Origin: CADEGL01 sp050180485
Lineage (GTDB): Bacteria; Pseudomonadota; Alphaproteobacteria; CADEGL01
Reading direction: 5' to 3'
Length of the DNA stretch: 64,000 bases
Assembly (NCBI GenBank): GCA_050180485.1
Contig: JBFXED010000016.1
Span: forward strand, 1 to 64,000
Shown: in pieces, positions 9,110 to 17,993 of the stretch
Position numbering within the stretch: position 1 is the first letter of the stretch
Layout: every line of letters starts with the position of its first letter
The notes under the pieces: generated by a model
Databases searched by the model: none
The model's input: the letters and a program-made list of their open reading frames with translations, nothing else
What the model was told of the DNA's origin: nothing
Program-made: the position numbers and the translations under genes

Positions 9110-9879
9110 GGCTTTGCCTGAATGATCCCTTCGGTGACCAGATAGTCGAATATTGCCTTGGCGGCTTCGTCGGGCGGCACGTTCTGCAACACCTTGCCCT
9201 TGCCGGCCGCCATTTCGGTCACTGCGCGCACGCGATCCGCCGCGCTGGCCGCTTTCATCACCTTGATACGCTTCGGGCGGCGGCGCGCAGGCCCCTCGGT
9301 CCATTCTGCACGTGCTGCGTCGGTGACGGCATTCACGTCCTTCACTTCGATCATGCCCCGGCGCGCGAGGCCGAACGCGCTCATGCGGGGCGCGGGCGCC
9401 ATCACCGGCACGGTCGCGACCAACGGCAGCGCAGCGGCCAATGAACGGCGGCGGCCGCGCGGCAAACCCTGCAGCATTTCGGCCCGTTCGCCCGCGAGCG
9501 ACAGGCTGACGATGCCGGGCACCATCGGTGTTTCCAGCGCCTGGGCCACCAGATAAGGAACGAGGCCGCTATCCTCTCCACCTTCGGCCCGCGTGCCCGC
9601 CAGCACGATCTGCGGCCGCGCGGACGAAAGATGCGCGCTCAATGCCGGCACGGGATCGGCCTCGGGCGCCATGCGCAGAACCGTCATCGCGCTCACGCCC
9701 ATGCCCAGATAGTCGCGCAACGCCGGCTCGTCCGGGTCGCCCGCGTGGATCAACCGCACGTTCGCACCGCCAATGCCGAGCGCCAGCTCCACTGCCCGCG
9801 CATCGGCGTCGGCGCGGCGCGCACGGCCCGAAGCGGGGTGGCGACCTACGGAGACCAGCACCGCGACATCAACTGCCAT
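9106..9879 (-). CDS. etfB: Electron transfer flavoprotein beta-subunit-like protein
   Basis: A 257-residue EtfB-family protein (adenine nucleotide alpha-hydrolase-like fold) that pairs with the EtfA encoded immediately upstream. The family's GTRAEGGEDSGLVPYLVA segment (normally G.xxxDxxTGxVG.xLA) and a PLVATVPV-type strand are present. The sequence diverges from housekeeping EtfB and fits the ETF type found in dgcAB operons. It overlaps etfA by 11 bases and the ICL-like gene by 4, implying translational coupling. The inferred role is to take electrons from the dimethylglycine demethylase. Confidence 0.83.
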   Translation of the reverse strand: MAVDVAVLVSVGRHPASGRARRADADARAVELALGIGGANVRLIHAGDPDEPALRDYLGMGVSAMTVLRMAPEADPVPALSAHLSSARPQIVLAGTRAEGGEDSGLVPYLVAQALETPMVPGIVSLSLAGERAEMLQGLPRGRRRSLAAALPLVATVPVMAPAPRMSAFGLARRGMIEVKDVNAVTDAARAEWTEGPARRRPKRIKVMKAASAADRVRAVTEMAAGKGKVLQNVPPDEAAKAIFDYLVTEGIIQAKP

Positions 9880-11239
9880 GACGCCGCTCCTTGGCGATGC
9901 GCTCCAGCGCCGGCATAAGGGCCTGGACGTCGCCCACCACGGCTAGATCGGCGCGCTTCACCATGTCGCAATGGGCGTCGGCGTTGATCGCCACGACGCG
10001 CTCGACCTTGGAGATGCCCTGCAGATGCTGGGGTGCACCCGCGATGCCGAGCGCGACATAGCAGCGCGGCTCGACCAGCGTGCCCGAGGCGCCGACCTGG
10101 CGGTGACGCGGCAAATGCCCGGCGTCGCACACGGGCCGGCTGCCGCCTTCGCTGGCGCCGAGCGCCGCGGCCACGCGGTGAAACGCGTCCCAATCGCGTA
10201 CGCCGTTGCCCCCGCTGACGATGAAGTCGGCTTCCGCCATGGGAACGGTCGCCGGATCGGTCGCGGCCAGACCGCGATCCTCCACACGAAGTGCCGCCTC
10301 GACACGCGGGGCGGCCAACTCGCGCGCCTCATATTGCTCGTCCATGACGGGATCGGCCGCTTCCGCCGCGATCAGCAGCACGCGCGGCGGCGCGAAGGTG
10401 AAATCAGCCCGCCCGCCGCGACCGCGTCGCGTGATCTTGTCGGAGGTGACGCGCTGTACGTTGCCCGCCGCCCGGTCTCTGAGCGACACAGCCACGCGGC
10501 GACCCACGTCACCACCGACCACGCCTGAATCGGGAAACAAGACATGGCGGGGATTGAGGGCCTGGACCGCCGCCAGGACCGCCGCCGCGCGCCGCTCGGG
10601 CGCGTAACCGGCAAAGGAGGCATCGGCGAAGCGCAGCGTCCGGTCGGCCCCCGCCTCGCCCAGATTGTCCTTGGCACCTTCCGGCCCGGTGAAGGCCAGC
10701 ACCACGACCGCGCCACCGCCCGCGTCGGCCAAGCCGCGCGCCGCGCCGATGACGTCCTTGTCGTGGCTCGACAAGCGCGCGTCTTCTAAATCAGGCACGG
10801 CCAAGATCAGGAATTTCGGATCGGCCACCGTCTTGATCTTCGCGGCGGCTTCCGCCCGAGCGGCGCCCGGTTGGCGCTGCGCCATGCGGTCGGCGCGCGG
10901 GTCGCGGCGAACGCGCCCACTCGGCGCAGGCGCAGAAGAAGGCGCGGCCGGCTGCGGCGCCGCAGGAGCGGCACGGCCGGTGCGCGCGGCACGTTCGGCC
11001 CGCGGATCACGGCGGACACGGCCCGAATCCGATTCGGGTGCGGCAGCGGATGGTGCGGCTTCCACCTGCGGTGCGCGACCCGTGCGCGCGGCGCGCTCCG
11101 CACGCGGATCGCGGCGGACGCGTCCTGAAGGCGAAACCTCGGCCGCGACAGGCACCGGCGTTTCCTCGGTTTGCGGCGCGCGGCTGCGGCGCGCTTCGCG
11201 TTCGGCGCGCGGGTCGCGGCGAATCCGTTCCTCGCTCAT
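9869..11239 (-). CDS. etfA: Electron transfer flavoprotein alpha subunit with N-terminal RRDPRAER repeats
   Basis: A 456-residue protein. The C-terminal FAD domain is canonical EtfA: GASEGGSRPVCDAG, QVGASG, the VEPRCYVALGIAGAPQH region and VVAIN. A normal EtfA core begins near residue 139 (PKFLILAVPD). The first 130 or so residues are a low-complexity, Arg/Ala/Pro-rich extension with four copies of R(V/I)RRDPRA(E/D)R at residues 5-14, 40-49, 74-83 and 109-118. It overlaps dgcB by 4 bases and etfB by 11. It would receive electrons from demethylation and hand them to DgcB or an ETF dehydrogenase. The extension is probably disordered and could tether the ETF to its partner; its function is unknown. 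Confidence 0.9.
   Translation of the reverse strand: MSEERIRRDPRAEREARRSRAPQTEETPVPVAAEVSPSGRVRRDPRAERAARTGRAPQVEAAPSAAAPESDSGRVRRDPRAERAARTGRAAPAAPQPAAPSSAPAPSGRVRRDPRADRMAQRQPGAARAEAAAKIKTVADPKFLILAVPDLEDARLSSHDKDVIGAARGLADAGGGAVVVLAFTGPEGAKDNLGEAGADRTLRFADASFAGYAPERRAAAVLAAVQALNPRHVLFPDSGVVGGDVGRRVAVSLRDRAAGNVQRVTSDKITRRGRGGRADFTFAPPRVLLIAAEAADPVMDEQYEARELAAPRVEAALRVEDRGLAATDPATVPMAEADFIVSGGNGVRDWDAFHRVAAALGASEGGSRPVCDAGHLPRHRQVGASGTLVEPRCYVALGIAGAPQHLQGISKVERVVAINADAHCDMVKRADLAVVGDVQALMPALERIAKERRHGS
10886..11227 (-). repeat. Four tandem-spaced copies of the RRDPRAER-coding unit in etfA
   Basis: Copies lie at 11198-11227, 11093-11122, 10991-11020 and 10886-10915 (minus strand), about 102-105 bases apart. 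Each encodes R(V/I)RRDPRA(E/D)R. Copies 2 and 3 also share the following AARTGRA. The linkers are Ala/Pro-rich and differ in sequence, so the decapeptide is the conserved element. Confidence 0.9.
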
Positions 11240-13128
11240 GCCGCCTCCACCGCTTGGAGAAGAAGTTCAGCCACGTCGACGACTTCGGGGCGTGGGCCCA
11301 CGACGCCTTCCAGCATGACCGCGCAATTCGGACAAGCTACGGCGACCACGGCGGCGCCCGTCGCGCGCGCCTGTTCCATGCGCACATCGGGGATACGCTT
11401 CTTGCCGGCAATGTCGGTGACTGGCGCGCCACCGCCCCCGCCGCAGCACATCGAGCGCATGCCCGAGCGTTCCATCTCGACCCGCTCTACACCGATCGCA
11501 TCCAGGACCGCGCGCGGCGCGCGGATCTCGCCGTTGTAGCGGCCGAGATAGCAGGGATCGTGATAGGTGGTCTTGGCAACCGCCGATTTCGCCTTAGGCA
11601 AGGCTCCTTTCGTGACCAGCTCGTCGAGCAGCATCGTGTGGTGCAGCACCTCGTGGCGCGCGCCGAATGCCGGATATTCGTTCCGCAGGCTGTGGAAGAC
11701 ATGCGGATCGGCGGTAACGATGCGGCGGAAACGGTATTTCGCCAGCGTGGCGGCATTGCGCTTGGCCAGATCCTGGAATGTCGCCTCATCGCCCAGACGC
11801 CGCGCCAAATCACCGGTATCCAATTCTTCCTCGCCTAAGACGGCGAAGTCGATTTTCGCATGGCGCATCAGGCGCACGAGCGCACGCAGGGTGCGCTGGT
11901 TGCGCAGATCGAACGCCCCTTCGCCCAGCCACAGAAGCACGTCGCATTCGCCCTTGGCGGAAATCAGCGGCAGGGACAGGTCGGCCGCCCAATCGAGGCG
12001 GCTGGCCAGCGCCGCGCCGCTTTGTGTATCGGTCGCCCGCAGTTCGGCCAGCACCAGCGGGGCCTTACCGGGGACCGCGCCTTTCTCCAGCGCTTGGAAG
12101 CGGCGCAGATCGACGATCGCGTCCACATGCTCGATCATCATCGGGCATTCCTGCACGCAAGCGCGGCAAGTGGTGCAGGACCACAGCGTGTCGGGATGGA
12201 TCATGGCGCCATCGCCGATGACGGGCTTGTCCGGCCCGCCATGCGCCTGCCCGATGGCGCGCCCCGGATAGGGACTGCCCGCGAAGGTCGTATCGCTGGC
12301 GCCGGGATCGACCGCGCGCGCCAGATCCTGGATCAGCTTCTTGGGATTGAGCGGCAGTTCCGCCGCGAAGGCCGGACACACCACCTCGCAGCGCCCGCAT
12401 TGCACGCAAGCGTCGAAACCCAAGAGCTGGTTCCATTTGAAATCGACCGGCGCCTCGACGCCGAGCTTAGGCGAATCGAGGTCGAGCGGCTTCAAACCGG
12501 AATCGGGTCGCGCGGCGCCGAGACGCTGGAAGCGCGGATGACAGATCAGGTGCATGGCGCCCGCGAAGGAATGCTTCATGGGGCCGAGCGGCAAGAACGC
12601 CACCATCTCGGCGCAACCCCAGGCCGCCAGCACCATCACCACGATGCCCGGCGCGGAAAGCGCTTCGAAGGGCGCGACCAAGCCGGCCTTGGGCAAGGTG
12701 GCCAGGAAGAACGCAGCGGCGAAGGCAAACAGGCTCCACGGCAGGCGGCTGAAGCCGCCCGCGGACAAACGCGCCGGTTTCGGACTGCGGCGCATGGCGA
12801 CGAAAGCTGCGCCCGTGCCCATCAGCACGAGGAAGGCGAGCAGCAACCAGGCCAGCACGCGCGAGTCGATATCGAACAGATGGACGGCCAGCGTCAGCAG
12901 GAACGCGGCGGTGAAGCCACCCGCCACCATGACGTGCATCCGCGCGGTGTAGGGATCGCGTGCGACGATATGGTGCAGATCGACGAAATAGCTGCGTGGA
13001 AAGCGCAAAAGGCCGCGCAGGAAATCGACCTTCGCCGGCCGGCCGCGGAACCAGCGACGCGCGCGCCAGAGGGCGCAGGCCGCGCCCACCACCACGCAAA
13101 TGCCGATCAGCCACTGAAGCTGAACCAT
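11236..13128 (-). CDS. dgcB: Membrane (Fe-S)-binding oxidoreductase DgcB (heterodisulfide reductase-like)
   Basis: A 630-residue protein. Several N-terminal membrane helices (about 1-220, starting with LQWLIGICVVVGAACALW) are followed by two 4Fe-4S ferredoxin motifs (CVQCGRCEVVCP and CTTCRACVQECP). The C-terminal part has two CCG-type cysteine motifs (MCCGGGGG and ACPNCAVML). This is the DgcB/HdrD-like architecture that passes electrons from dimethylglycine demethylation to the membrane quinone pool. The start is the ATG at 13126-13128, 10 bases after dgcA1; the longer frame merely reads back into dgcA1. It overlaps etfA by 4 bases. Confidence 0.9.
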   Translation of the reverse strand: MVQLQWLIGICVVVGAACALWRARRWFRGRPAKVDFLRGLLRFPRSYFVDLHHIVARDPYTARMHVMVAGGFTAAFLLTLAVHLFDIDSRVLAWLLLAFLVLMGTGAAFVAMRRSPKPARLSAGGFSRLPWSLFAFAAAFFLATLPKAGLVAPFEALSAPGIVVMVLAAWGCAEMVAFLPLGPMKHSFAGAMHLICHPRFQRLGAARPDSGLKPLDLDSPKLGVEAPVDFKWNQLLGFDACVQCGRCEVVCPAFAAELPLNPKKLIQDLARAVDPGASDTTFAGSPYPGRAIGQAHGGPDKPVIGDGAMIHPDTLWSCTTCRACVQECPMMIEHVDAIVDLRRFQALEKGAVPGKAPLVLAELRATDTQSGAALASRLDWAADLSLPLISAKGECDVLLWLGEGAFDLRNQRTLRALVRLMRHAKIDFAVLGEEELDTGDLARRLGDEATFQDLAKRNAATLAKYRFRRIVTADPHVFHSLRNEYPAFGARHEVLHHTMLLDELVTKGALPKAKSAVAKTTYHDPCYLGRYNGEIRAPRAVLDAIGVERVEMERSGMRSMCCGGGGGAPVTDIAGKKRIPDVRMEQARATGAAVVAVACPNCAVMLEGVVGPRPEVVDVAELLLQAVEAA

Positions 13129-13138
13129 CGCCGCGCCC

Positions 13139-15178
13139 TTATATATCCTTGCACAGACGCAGGGAGTCGTAGATGGCCGCGTGAATGTTGCGGCTGGCCC
13201 AGGCGTCGCCCACGCGGAACAGTTGGAATACGCCGGCCGGATTGCTTTCAACCGCGCTTGGCTTAGCCGCCGCGACCGCGCGCAAATCCACCTCGCCCTG
13301 GTTCTTGGCCAGGGGCTTCAACGCGAAGTAGAGCGAGTCGTTGGGCATGGTGCCGCATTCGCCCACCACTTGATCGACCACCCGCTCCTCTTCCTGGTGC
13401 GTGAAGACATTGGCCAGGACGGCCACGAGCTGGTTGCCTTCACGATAGACCTGGGTCAGGCGTTGATCAGGCGAAATCACGGCACCCGCCTGATACAGCT
13501 CCTTGAGGAACGCGGCGGCGTTGGTGTCGCCCATCTCCATGCAGATCGTACGGTCGGTGGTGGCGATCTCGACCTTGGAGCCGCGCTTGGCGATGAACTC
13601 GGCAGCGGAGCTGCCTTGCGGCCCGCCGTTTTCATCATAGAGAAGCACATTGTCGGCGGGTTCGATCTTGCCCGAGAGAATATCCCAGGTCGAAACGGCC
13701 AACTCGCCGCCCGCGAACCAGCCTTTATTGGGCCGGCCGCCGGTGGCCACGATGACGACATCGGGCTTGAGCGCGGTCACATCATTCGCCGTGGCCTCGA
13801 CGCCCATGCGAATTTCGACGCCGAGCTTCCGCACCTGGGCATCGAGCCAACGCTGCACGCCCTGAATCGACGCGCGCCATGGCGCCTTGGCGGCGATGTT
13901 CACTTGGCCGCCCGTTTCCGCCTCGCGTTCGAACAGCGTGACCTTGTGCCCGCGCTCGGCCAGGACGCGCGCGGCTTCCAATCCGCCCGGGCCCGCGCCC
14001 ACCACGACGGCGCGCTTTGCGCCGTTGGAGGATTTGGTCACCACATGCGGCATGGTGGCTTCACGGCTGGTGGCCGCGTTCTGCACGCACAGCGTGTCGT
14101 GACCGGAAATGATGCGGTCGACACAATAGCCCGCGCCGACGCACTGGCGGATATCGTCCTCGCGCCCTTCGATCGTTTTCTTCAAGAGGTGCGGGTCGGC
14201 GATGAAGGCACGAGTCATGCCCACCATGTCGACATGGCCTTCCTCGACTGCGCGGTTGGCGGTCGGCAGGTCGGCGATGCGCGCCGCGTGGATGATGGGC
14301 ACGTCCACTTCCGCCTTCACCGCGCTGGCCAGCGGCAACCAGCCCGCGGGCGGCACCCACATGGTGGGCCAGATGAGCGCGCTGGAAACCGCATCCGAAC
14401 CCTGCGCCGCCACCACGCTGATGAAGTCCACCATGCCCGACTTGGCGTAAATCTTGGCGATCTCGATGCAGTCGCGCTGGTTGAGGCCGTCCTTCAACAT
14501 CTCGTCGCCCGGCATGCGGATGCCGACGAGATAGTCGCCGTTGACCTTGCGCACCTCCTCCAGCACCTCGAGACCGAAGCGCACACGGTTCTCCAAACTG
14601 CCGCCATACTTGACGGTGCGGAAGTTCATGGCCGGCGACCAGAACTGCTCGATCAGCGTGCCGGCCTGAAAGGAAAGCTCGACGCCGTCCAGGTGTCCTT
14701 CCTTCGCGCGGCGGACGGCCTGGCCGTAATCCTTGGCGATCCGGCGCATGTCGTGGTCTTCCATCTCCGCGGGGAAGGCCCGGTGCACGGGCTCGCGCCG
14801 GCAGGACGGCGAATAGGCGGGGAACCAGTTCTCGGCGTCCCAGCGCTCGCGGCGGCCGCCATGGGTCAACTGCACCGTGCATTTGGCGCCGTGCTTGTGA
14901 ATGCCGGCGGCCATCTTCTGGTATTCCGGGATGATCCAATCCTCGGAGCCGTTGACCTGGCCGTAGTGGTACGAGTTCTCGACCGAGACGCCCGTGGCGC
15001 CGCCGAACTGCGTCAGGCCGATGCCGCCTTTGGCCTTTTCCTCGTGATAGCGCAGATAGCGGTCGGTGATATGGCCGCCCTTGGCGTAACCGGGTGAATG
15101 GCTGGAGCTGAAGACCCTGTTACGGATCGTGACATTCTTAATGGTCAACGGCTTCAACAGCGCGTCGTATTGACCCAT
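13139..15178 (-). CDS. dgcA: Dimethylglycine demethylase subunit DgcA, copy 1 (OYE/TMADH family)
   Basis: A 679-residue flavoprotein. An FMN-binding Old-Yellow-Enzyme TIM barrel (about 1-340), an iron-sulfur segment (about 346-364) and an NAD(P)/ADP-binding Rossmann domain (AVVVGAGPGGLEAARVLAERG, read in two parts from about 388) give the trimethylamine dehydrogenase / 2,4-dienoyl-CoA reductase layout. Expected reaction: dimethylglycine to sarcosine plus formaldehyde. The cysteine motif reads C346-VGA-GY-C352 and C364, so the second cysteine of the TMADH C-x2-C-x2-C-x12-C cluster is replaced by Ala349. The ATG has a GGAGAG Shine-Dalgarno. Its direct proximity to dgcB and etfAB makes it the likely cognate partner. 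Confidence 0.9.
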   Translation of the reverse strand: MGQYDALLKPLTIKNVTIRNRVFSSSHSPGYAKGGHITDRYLRYHEEKAKGGIGLTQFGGATGVSVENSYHYGQVNGSEDWIIPEYQKMAAGIHKHGAKCTVQLTHGGRRERWDAENWFPAYSPSCRREPVHRAFPAEMEDHDMRRIAKDYGQAVRRAKEGHLDGVELSFQAGTLIEQFWSPAMNFRTVKYGGSLENRVRFGLEVLEEVRKVNGDYLVGIRMPGDEMLKDGLNQRDCIEIAKIYAKSGMVDFISVVAAQGSDAVSSALIWPTMWVPPAGWLPLASAVKAEVDVPIIHAARIADLPTANRAVEEGHVDMVGMTRAFIADPHLLKKTIEGREDDIRQCVGAGYCVDRIISGHDTLCVQNAATSREATMPHVVTKSSNGAKRAVVVGAGPGGLEAARVLAERGHKVTLFEREAETGGQVNIAAKAPWRASIQGVQRWLDAQVRKLGVEIRMGVEATANDVTALKPDVVIVATGGRPNKGWFAGGELAVSTWDILSGKIEPADNVLLYDENGGPQGSSAAEFIAKRGSKVEIATTDRTICMEMGDTNAAAFLKELYQAGAVISPDQRLTQVYREGNQLVAVLANVFTHQEEERVVDQVVGECGTMPNDSLYFALKPLAKNQGEVDLRAVAAAKPSAVESNPAGVFQLFRVGDAWASRNIHAAIYDSLRLCKDI

Positions 15179-15255
15179 CGCTGGTCTCTCCGGGGCGCTC
15201 GGGAAAAATCGCGGCTACGTTCGCACGAAGCCATCAGGCCGACAATATGGGCTTC

Positions 15256-17295
15256 TCACAAATCCTTGCAGAGACGAAGCGAATCATAGATGGCCGCGTG
15301 GATATTGCGGCTGGTCCAGGCGTCGCCCACGCGGAAGAGCTGGAACGCGGCTTGGGGATTGTGGCGGATGGCCTGCTCCTTCCCCTCGACCAGCGCCCGC
15401 ATATCGATTTCGCCGTCGTTTAGGGAATAGGGCCGCAGGGCCTGATACAGCTCGTCGTTGGGCAGCGTGCCGTGCTCGGCCACCACCTGGTCGACCACCC
15501 GCTCCTCTTCTTCTTGCGTGAACTCGTTGCGCAGGACGGCGACCAGCGTATTGCCCTCCCGATAGACCTCGGCCACGCCCGTGTCCGGCGTGATGACAAC
15601 GCCGCGGGCATAGAGGCGGCGCAGATAGGCCGAGAAATTGATCATGCCGACCTCGGACAGGAGCTGGCGCTCGGGCGTCACGATTTCGACCTCAGCACCC
15701 CGCTCGGCCATGAACTCGCCGACTGAAGGCGCCTGGTCGCCGCCATGATCGTCCACCAGCAGCACGCGCTCGGCGGGCGCCACGCGGCCCGTCAGGATGT
15801 CCCAGGTCGTCGTCGCCAGCTCCACGCCTTTGAAATGCCCCGGATTGGGCCGGCCACCGGTGGCCACGATCACGACATCGGGTTTCTCGGCGCGAACTTG
15901 ATCGGCCGTCGGCGCGGTAGAGAGACGCAGGTCGACGCCCAGCTTGCGCACCTGATGGTCGAGCCAGCGCGGAATACCCGACAGGGATTCCCGCCATGCC
16001 ACCTTGGTCGCTAGGTTCACCTGGCCACCGGTCTGTGCCTCACGCTCGAACAACACGACGTCATGGCCCCGCTCGGCTGAAACGCGCGCCGCTTCCATGC
16101 CCGCCACGCCCGCGCCCACGACGACGACACGGTGCTTGCGGGGAGCCTTGGCCACGGTGTGCGGCAGCGCGGCTTCGCGGCTGGTGGACGGGTTCTGGAT
16201 GCACAGTGCGTCCTTCGCCTGCAGGACACGGTCGATGCAATAGACGGCGCCCACGCATTGACGGATATCGTCGTCGCGCCCCTCGCGCAGCTTGTTGACG
16301 AAGTGCGGATCGGAGATGAGGGCACGCGTCATACCCACCATGTCCACATGCCCCTCCTCCAGCGCGCGACTGGCGGTGGCAGGATCGGTGATGCGCAGCG
16401 CGTGAAAGACGGGCAGGTCGATCTCGGCCTTGATCGCGCTGGCCAGATGCAGATAGGCCGCGGGCGGCGCGTCCATGCCGACATAACTGATGGCGTTCGA
16501 GCGATAATCGCGCCCCTGCGCCGCGATCACACTGACGAAATCAATCAAGCCGCTCTTCACATAGGCGCGCGCGATGGCGATGCAGTCGGCCTGGGACAGG
16601 CCCTGCTTGATCATCTCGTCGCCGCTCATGCGGATGCCCATGACGAAGCCGTCGCCCACGACTTTCCGCGCGGCCTCCAGGATCTCGAGCCCGAAGCGCA
16701 TGCGGTTTTCCAGACTGCCGCCGTATGCGTCGGTGCGATGGTTCACGTCCGGCGACCAGAACTGGTCGATCAGGGTCTGGTTGGCGCAGGACACCTCGAC
16801 GCCGTCGAGCCCGCCGTCCTTGGCGCGCCGCGCGGCCTGCACATAGTCGTCCTGCACGCGCTTGATGTCGTGCAGATCCATGGCCGCGGGAAAGGAGCGG
16901 TGCACGGGCTCGCGCATGGCCGATGGAGCATAGACGGGCAACCAGTTGGCGATGTCCCACCGCTCGCGCCGGCCGCCGTGGCGGATTTGGACCATGCAAG
17001 CGGCGCCGTGGCGGTGAATGGCTCCGGCCATGCGCTGGTAGTCCGCGATGATCGCATCGTCGGCACCGTTCAACTGGCCGTAATCTATGGAGTTCTCGAT
17101 CGAGGTCGCGGTTGCGCCGCCGAACTGGGTCAGGCCGACGCCACCCTTGGCCTTTTCCTCGTGATAGCGGATGTACCGATCGGTCACTCGCCCGTCGCGG
17201 GCGTAGCCCGGCGCGTGGCTGGTCGACATGACGCGGTTGCGGATGGTGAGATTCTTAATCCGCAACGGCTTGAGAAGAGCGTCGTACTGTCCCAC
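15256..17295 (-). CDS. dgcA: DgcA-like demethylase, tandem copy 2
   Basis: A 679-residue paralogue, collinear with the downstream DgcA over its whole length and of identical length. The OYE barrel opens MGQYDALLKPL and the Rossmann motif is VVVVGAGVAGMEAARV. The iron-sulfur segment again lacks the second cysteine (CVGAVYC). Substrate-side residues differ clearly from copy 1: for example EVSCANQTLIDQF versus ELSFQAGTLIEQF, and the loops around 260-285. This suggests a shifted N-methyl substrate rather than simple gene dosage. The start is a GTG with GGAG 9 bases upstream. It is separated from soxG by 92 bases, an A/T-rich gap that may carry an internal promoter, and from copy 1 by 77 bases. 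Confidence 0.87.
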   Translation of the reverse strand: MGQYDALLKPLRIKNLTIRNRVMSTSHAPGYARDGRVTDRYIRYHEEKAKGGVGLTQFGGATATSIENSIDYGQLNGADDAIIADYQRMAGAIHRHGAACMVQIRHGGRRERWDIANWLPVYAPSAMREPVHRSFPAAMDLHDIKRVQDDYVQAARRAKDGGLDGVEVSCANQTLIDQFWSPDVNHRTDAYGGSLENRMRFGLEILEAARKVVGDGFVMGIRMSGDEMIKQGLSQADCIAIARAYVKSGLIDFVSVIAAQGRDYRSNAISYVGMDAPPAAYLHLASAIKAEIDLPVFHALRITDPATASRALEEGHVDMVGMTRALISDPHFVNKLREGRDDDIRQCVGAVYCIDRVLQAKDALCIQNPSTSREAALPHTVAKAPRKHRVVVVGAGVAGMEAARVSAERGHDVVLFEREAQTGGQVNLATKVAWRESLSGIPRWLDHQVRKLGVDLRLSTAPTADQVRAEKPDVVIVATGGRPNPGHFKGVELATTTWDILTGRVAPAERVLLVDDHGGDQAPSVGEFMAERGAEVEIVTPERQLLSEVGMINFSAYLRRLYARGVVITPDTGVAEVYREGNTLVAVLRNEFTQEEEERVVDQVVAEHGTLPNDELYQALRPYSLNDGEIDMRALVEGKEQAIRHNPQAAFQLFRVGDAWTSRNIHAAIYDSLRLCKDL

Positions 17296-17387
17296 GGTAT
17301 TCGCTCCGCTATCCGGCTAATGCCCGCACGATAGCACCGGCCAGCAAACGGACTAGCCATCTTCTTGATCGTTCAATCGAATATAAA

Positions 17388-17993
17388 TTAGCCGGCGACG
17401 ATGGCGACACCGTACTCGCTGCCTGCGTCTTCCAGCCAGCGCCACGCATAGCGCGCCACGCTGCGCGCCACATAGATCTCAAAGCTGGGCACATCGTCGC
17501 GCTGCTCGATGATGGCGGCAACGCGGGACAATTTGGTCTGGGCACAGCGGCCGGGGCCGAAGGATTTGGGGTACAGGTCCAAGGGGCAGCTTTTGGCTAG
17601 AACATCGCGGGCGTTCCGGCCGGACAGGCCGATCACCGCGCGGGCGTCGCCCAATTGGGTGGCCGCATAGGCGCGCCCTCTCAAGCCCTGCTCCAGCGTG
17701 GCCACAAGGGCCGCTTCCAGGGGTGCCACCAACAGCCATTCGTGCGGTCCGAGCCATAGCGCGCGGCTGTTCGCGCCCTCTGTGACCGTATTCGGCTCCG
17801 TGGGCAGCGCGTAGCCGAGCGTCGTGCGCGCGACCTGAAGGAATTCCAACGACCCGCCATCGCCGCGCAAGTTGACGTGGTCGGCCAGGGGCCGCTCGGA
17901 CAGAAGCACCCCGGCCTCGCCCGGCGCATCGGTCGCTTTAGCGGCCAGGCCGAGCGGCGCCAGCGCCGTCTGACGGAAAAAGCTGTCAGCCAT
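17388..17993 (-). CDS. soxG: Sarcosine oxidase gamma subunit
   Basis: A 201-residue SoxG, the small non-catalytic subunit of heterotetrameric sarcosine oxidase with a GcvT-related fold. ANSRALWLGPHEWLL-like residues and GRNARDVLAKSCPLDL are typical. The start is the ATG at 17991-17993, which overlaps the soxA stop by 8 bases; the longer frame only reads back through soxA. It ends the soxBDAG set. Confidence 0.9.
   Translation of the reverse strand: MADSFFRQTALAPLGLAAKATDAPGEAGVLLSERPLADHVNLRGDGGSLEFLQVARTTLGYALPTEPNTVTEGANSRALWLGPHEWLLVAPLEAALVATLEQGLRGRAYAATQLGDARAVIGLSGRNARDVLAKSCPLDLYPKSFGPGRCAQTKLSRVAAIIEQRDDVPSFEIYVARSVARYAWRWLEDAGSEYGVAIVAG

Noticed and set aside
13129..13251. A longer dgcB start at 13251
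   Set aside because: The added 41 residues are the dgcA1 3' end in another frame; the ATG at 13128 begins the membrane helix properly.
13139..17295. 2,4-dienoyl-CoA reductase (FadH) identity for the two OYE-type proteins
   Set aside because: Neighbouring dgcB, ETF and sox genes and the altered cysteine motif fit dimethylglycine demethylase better.
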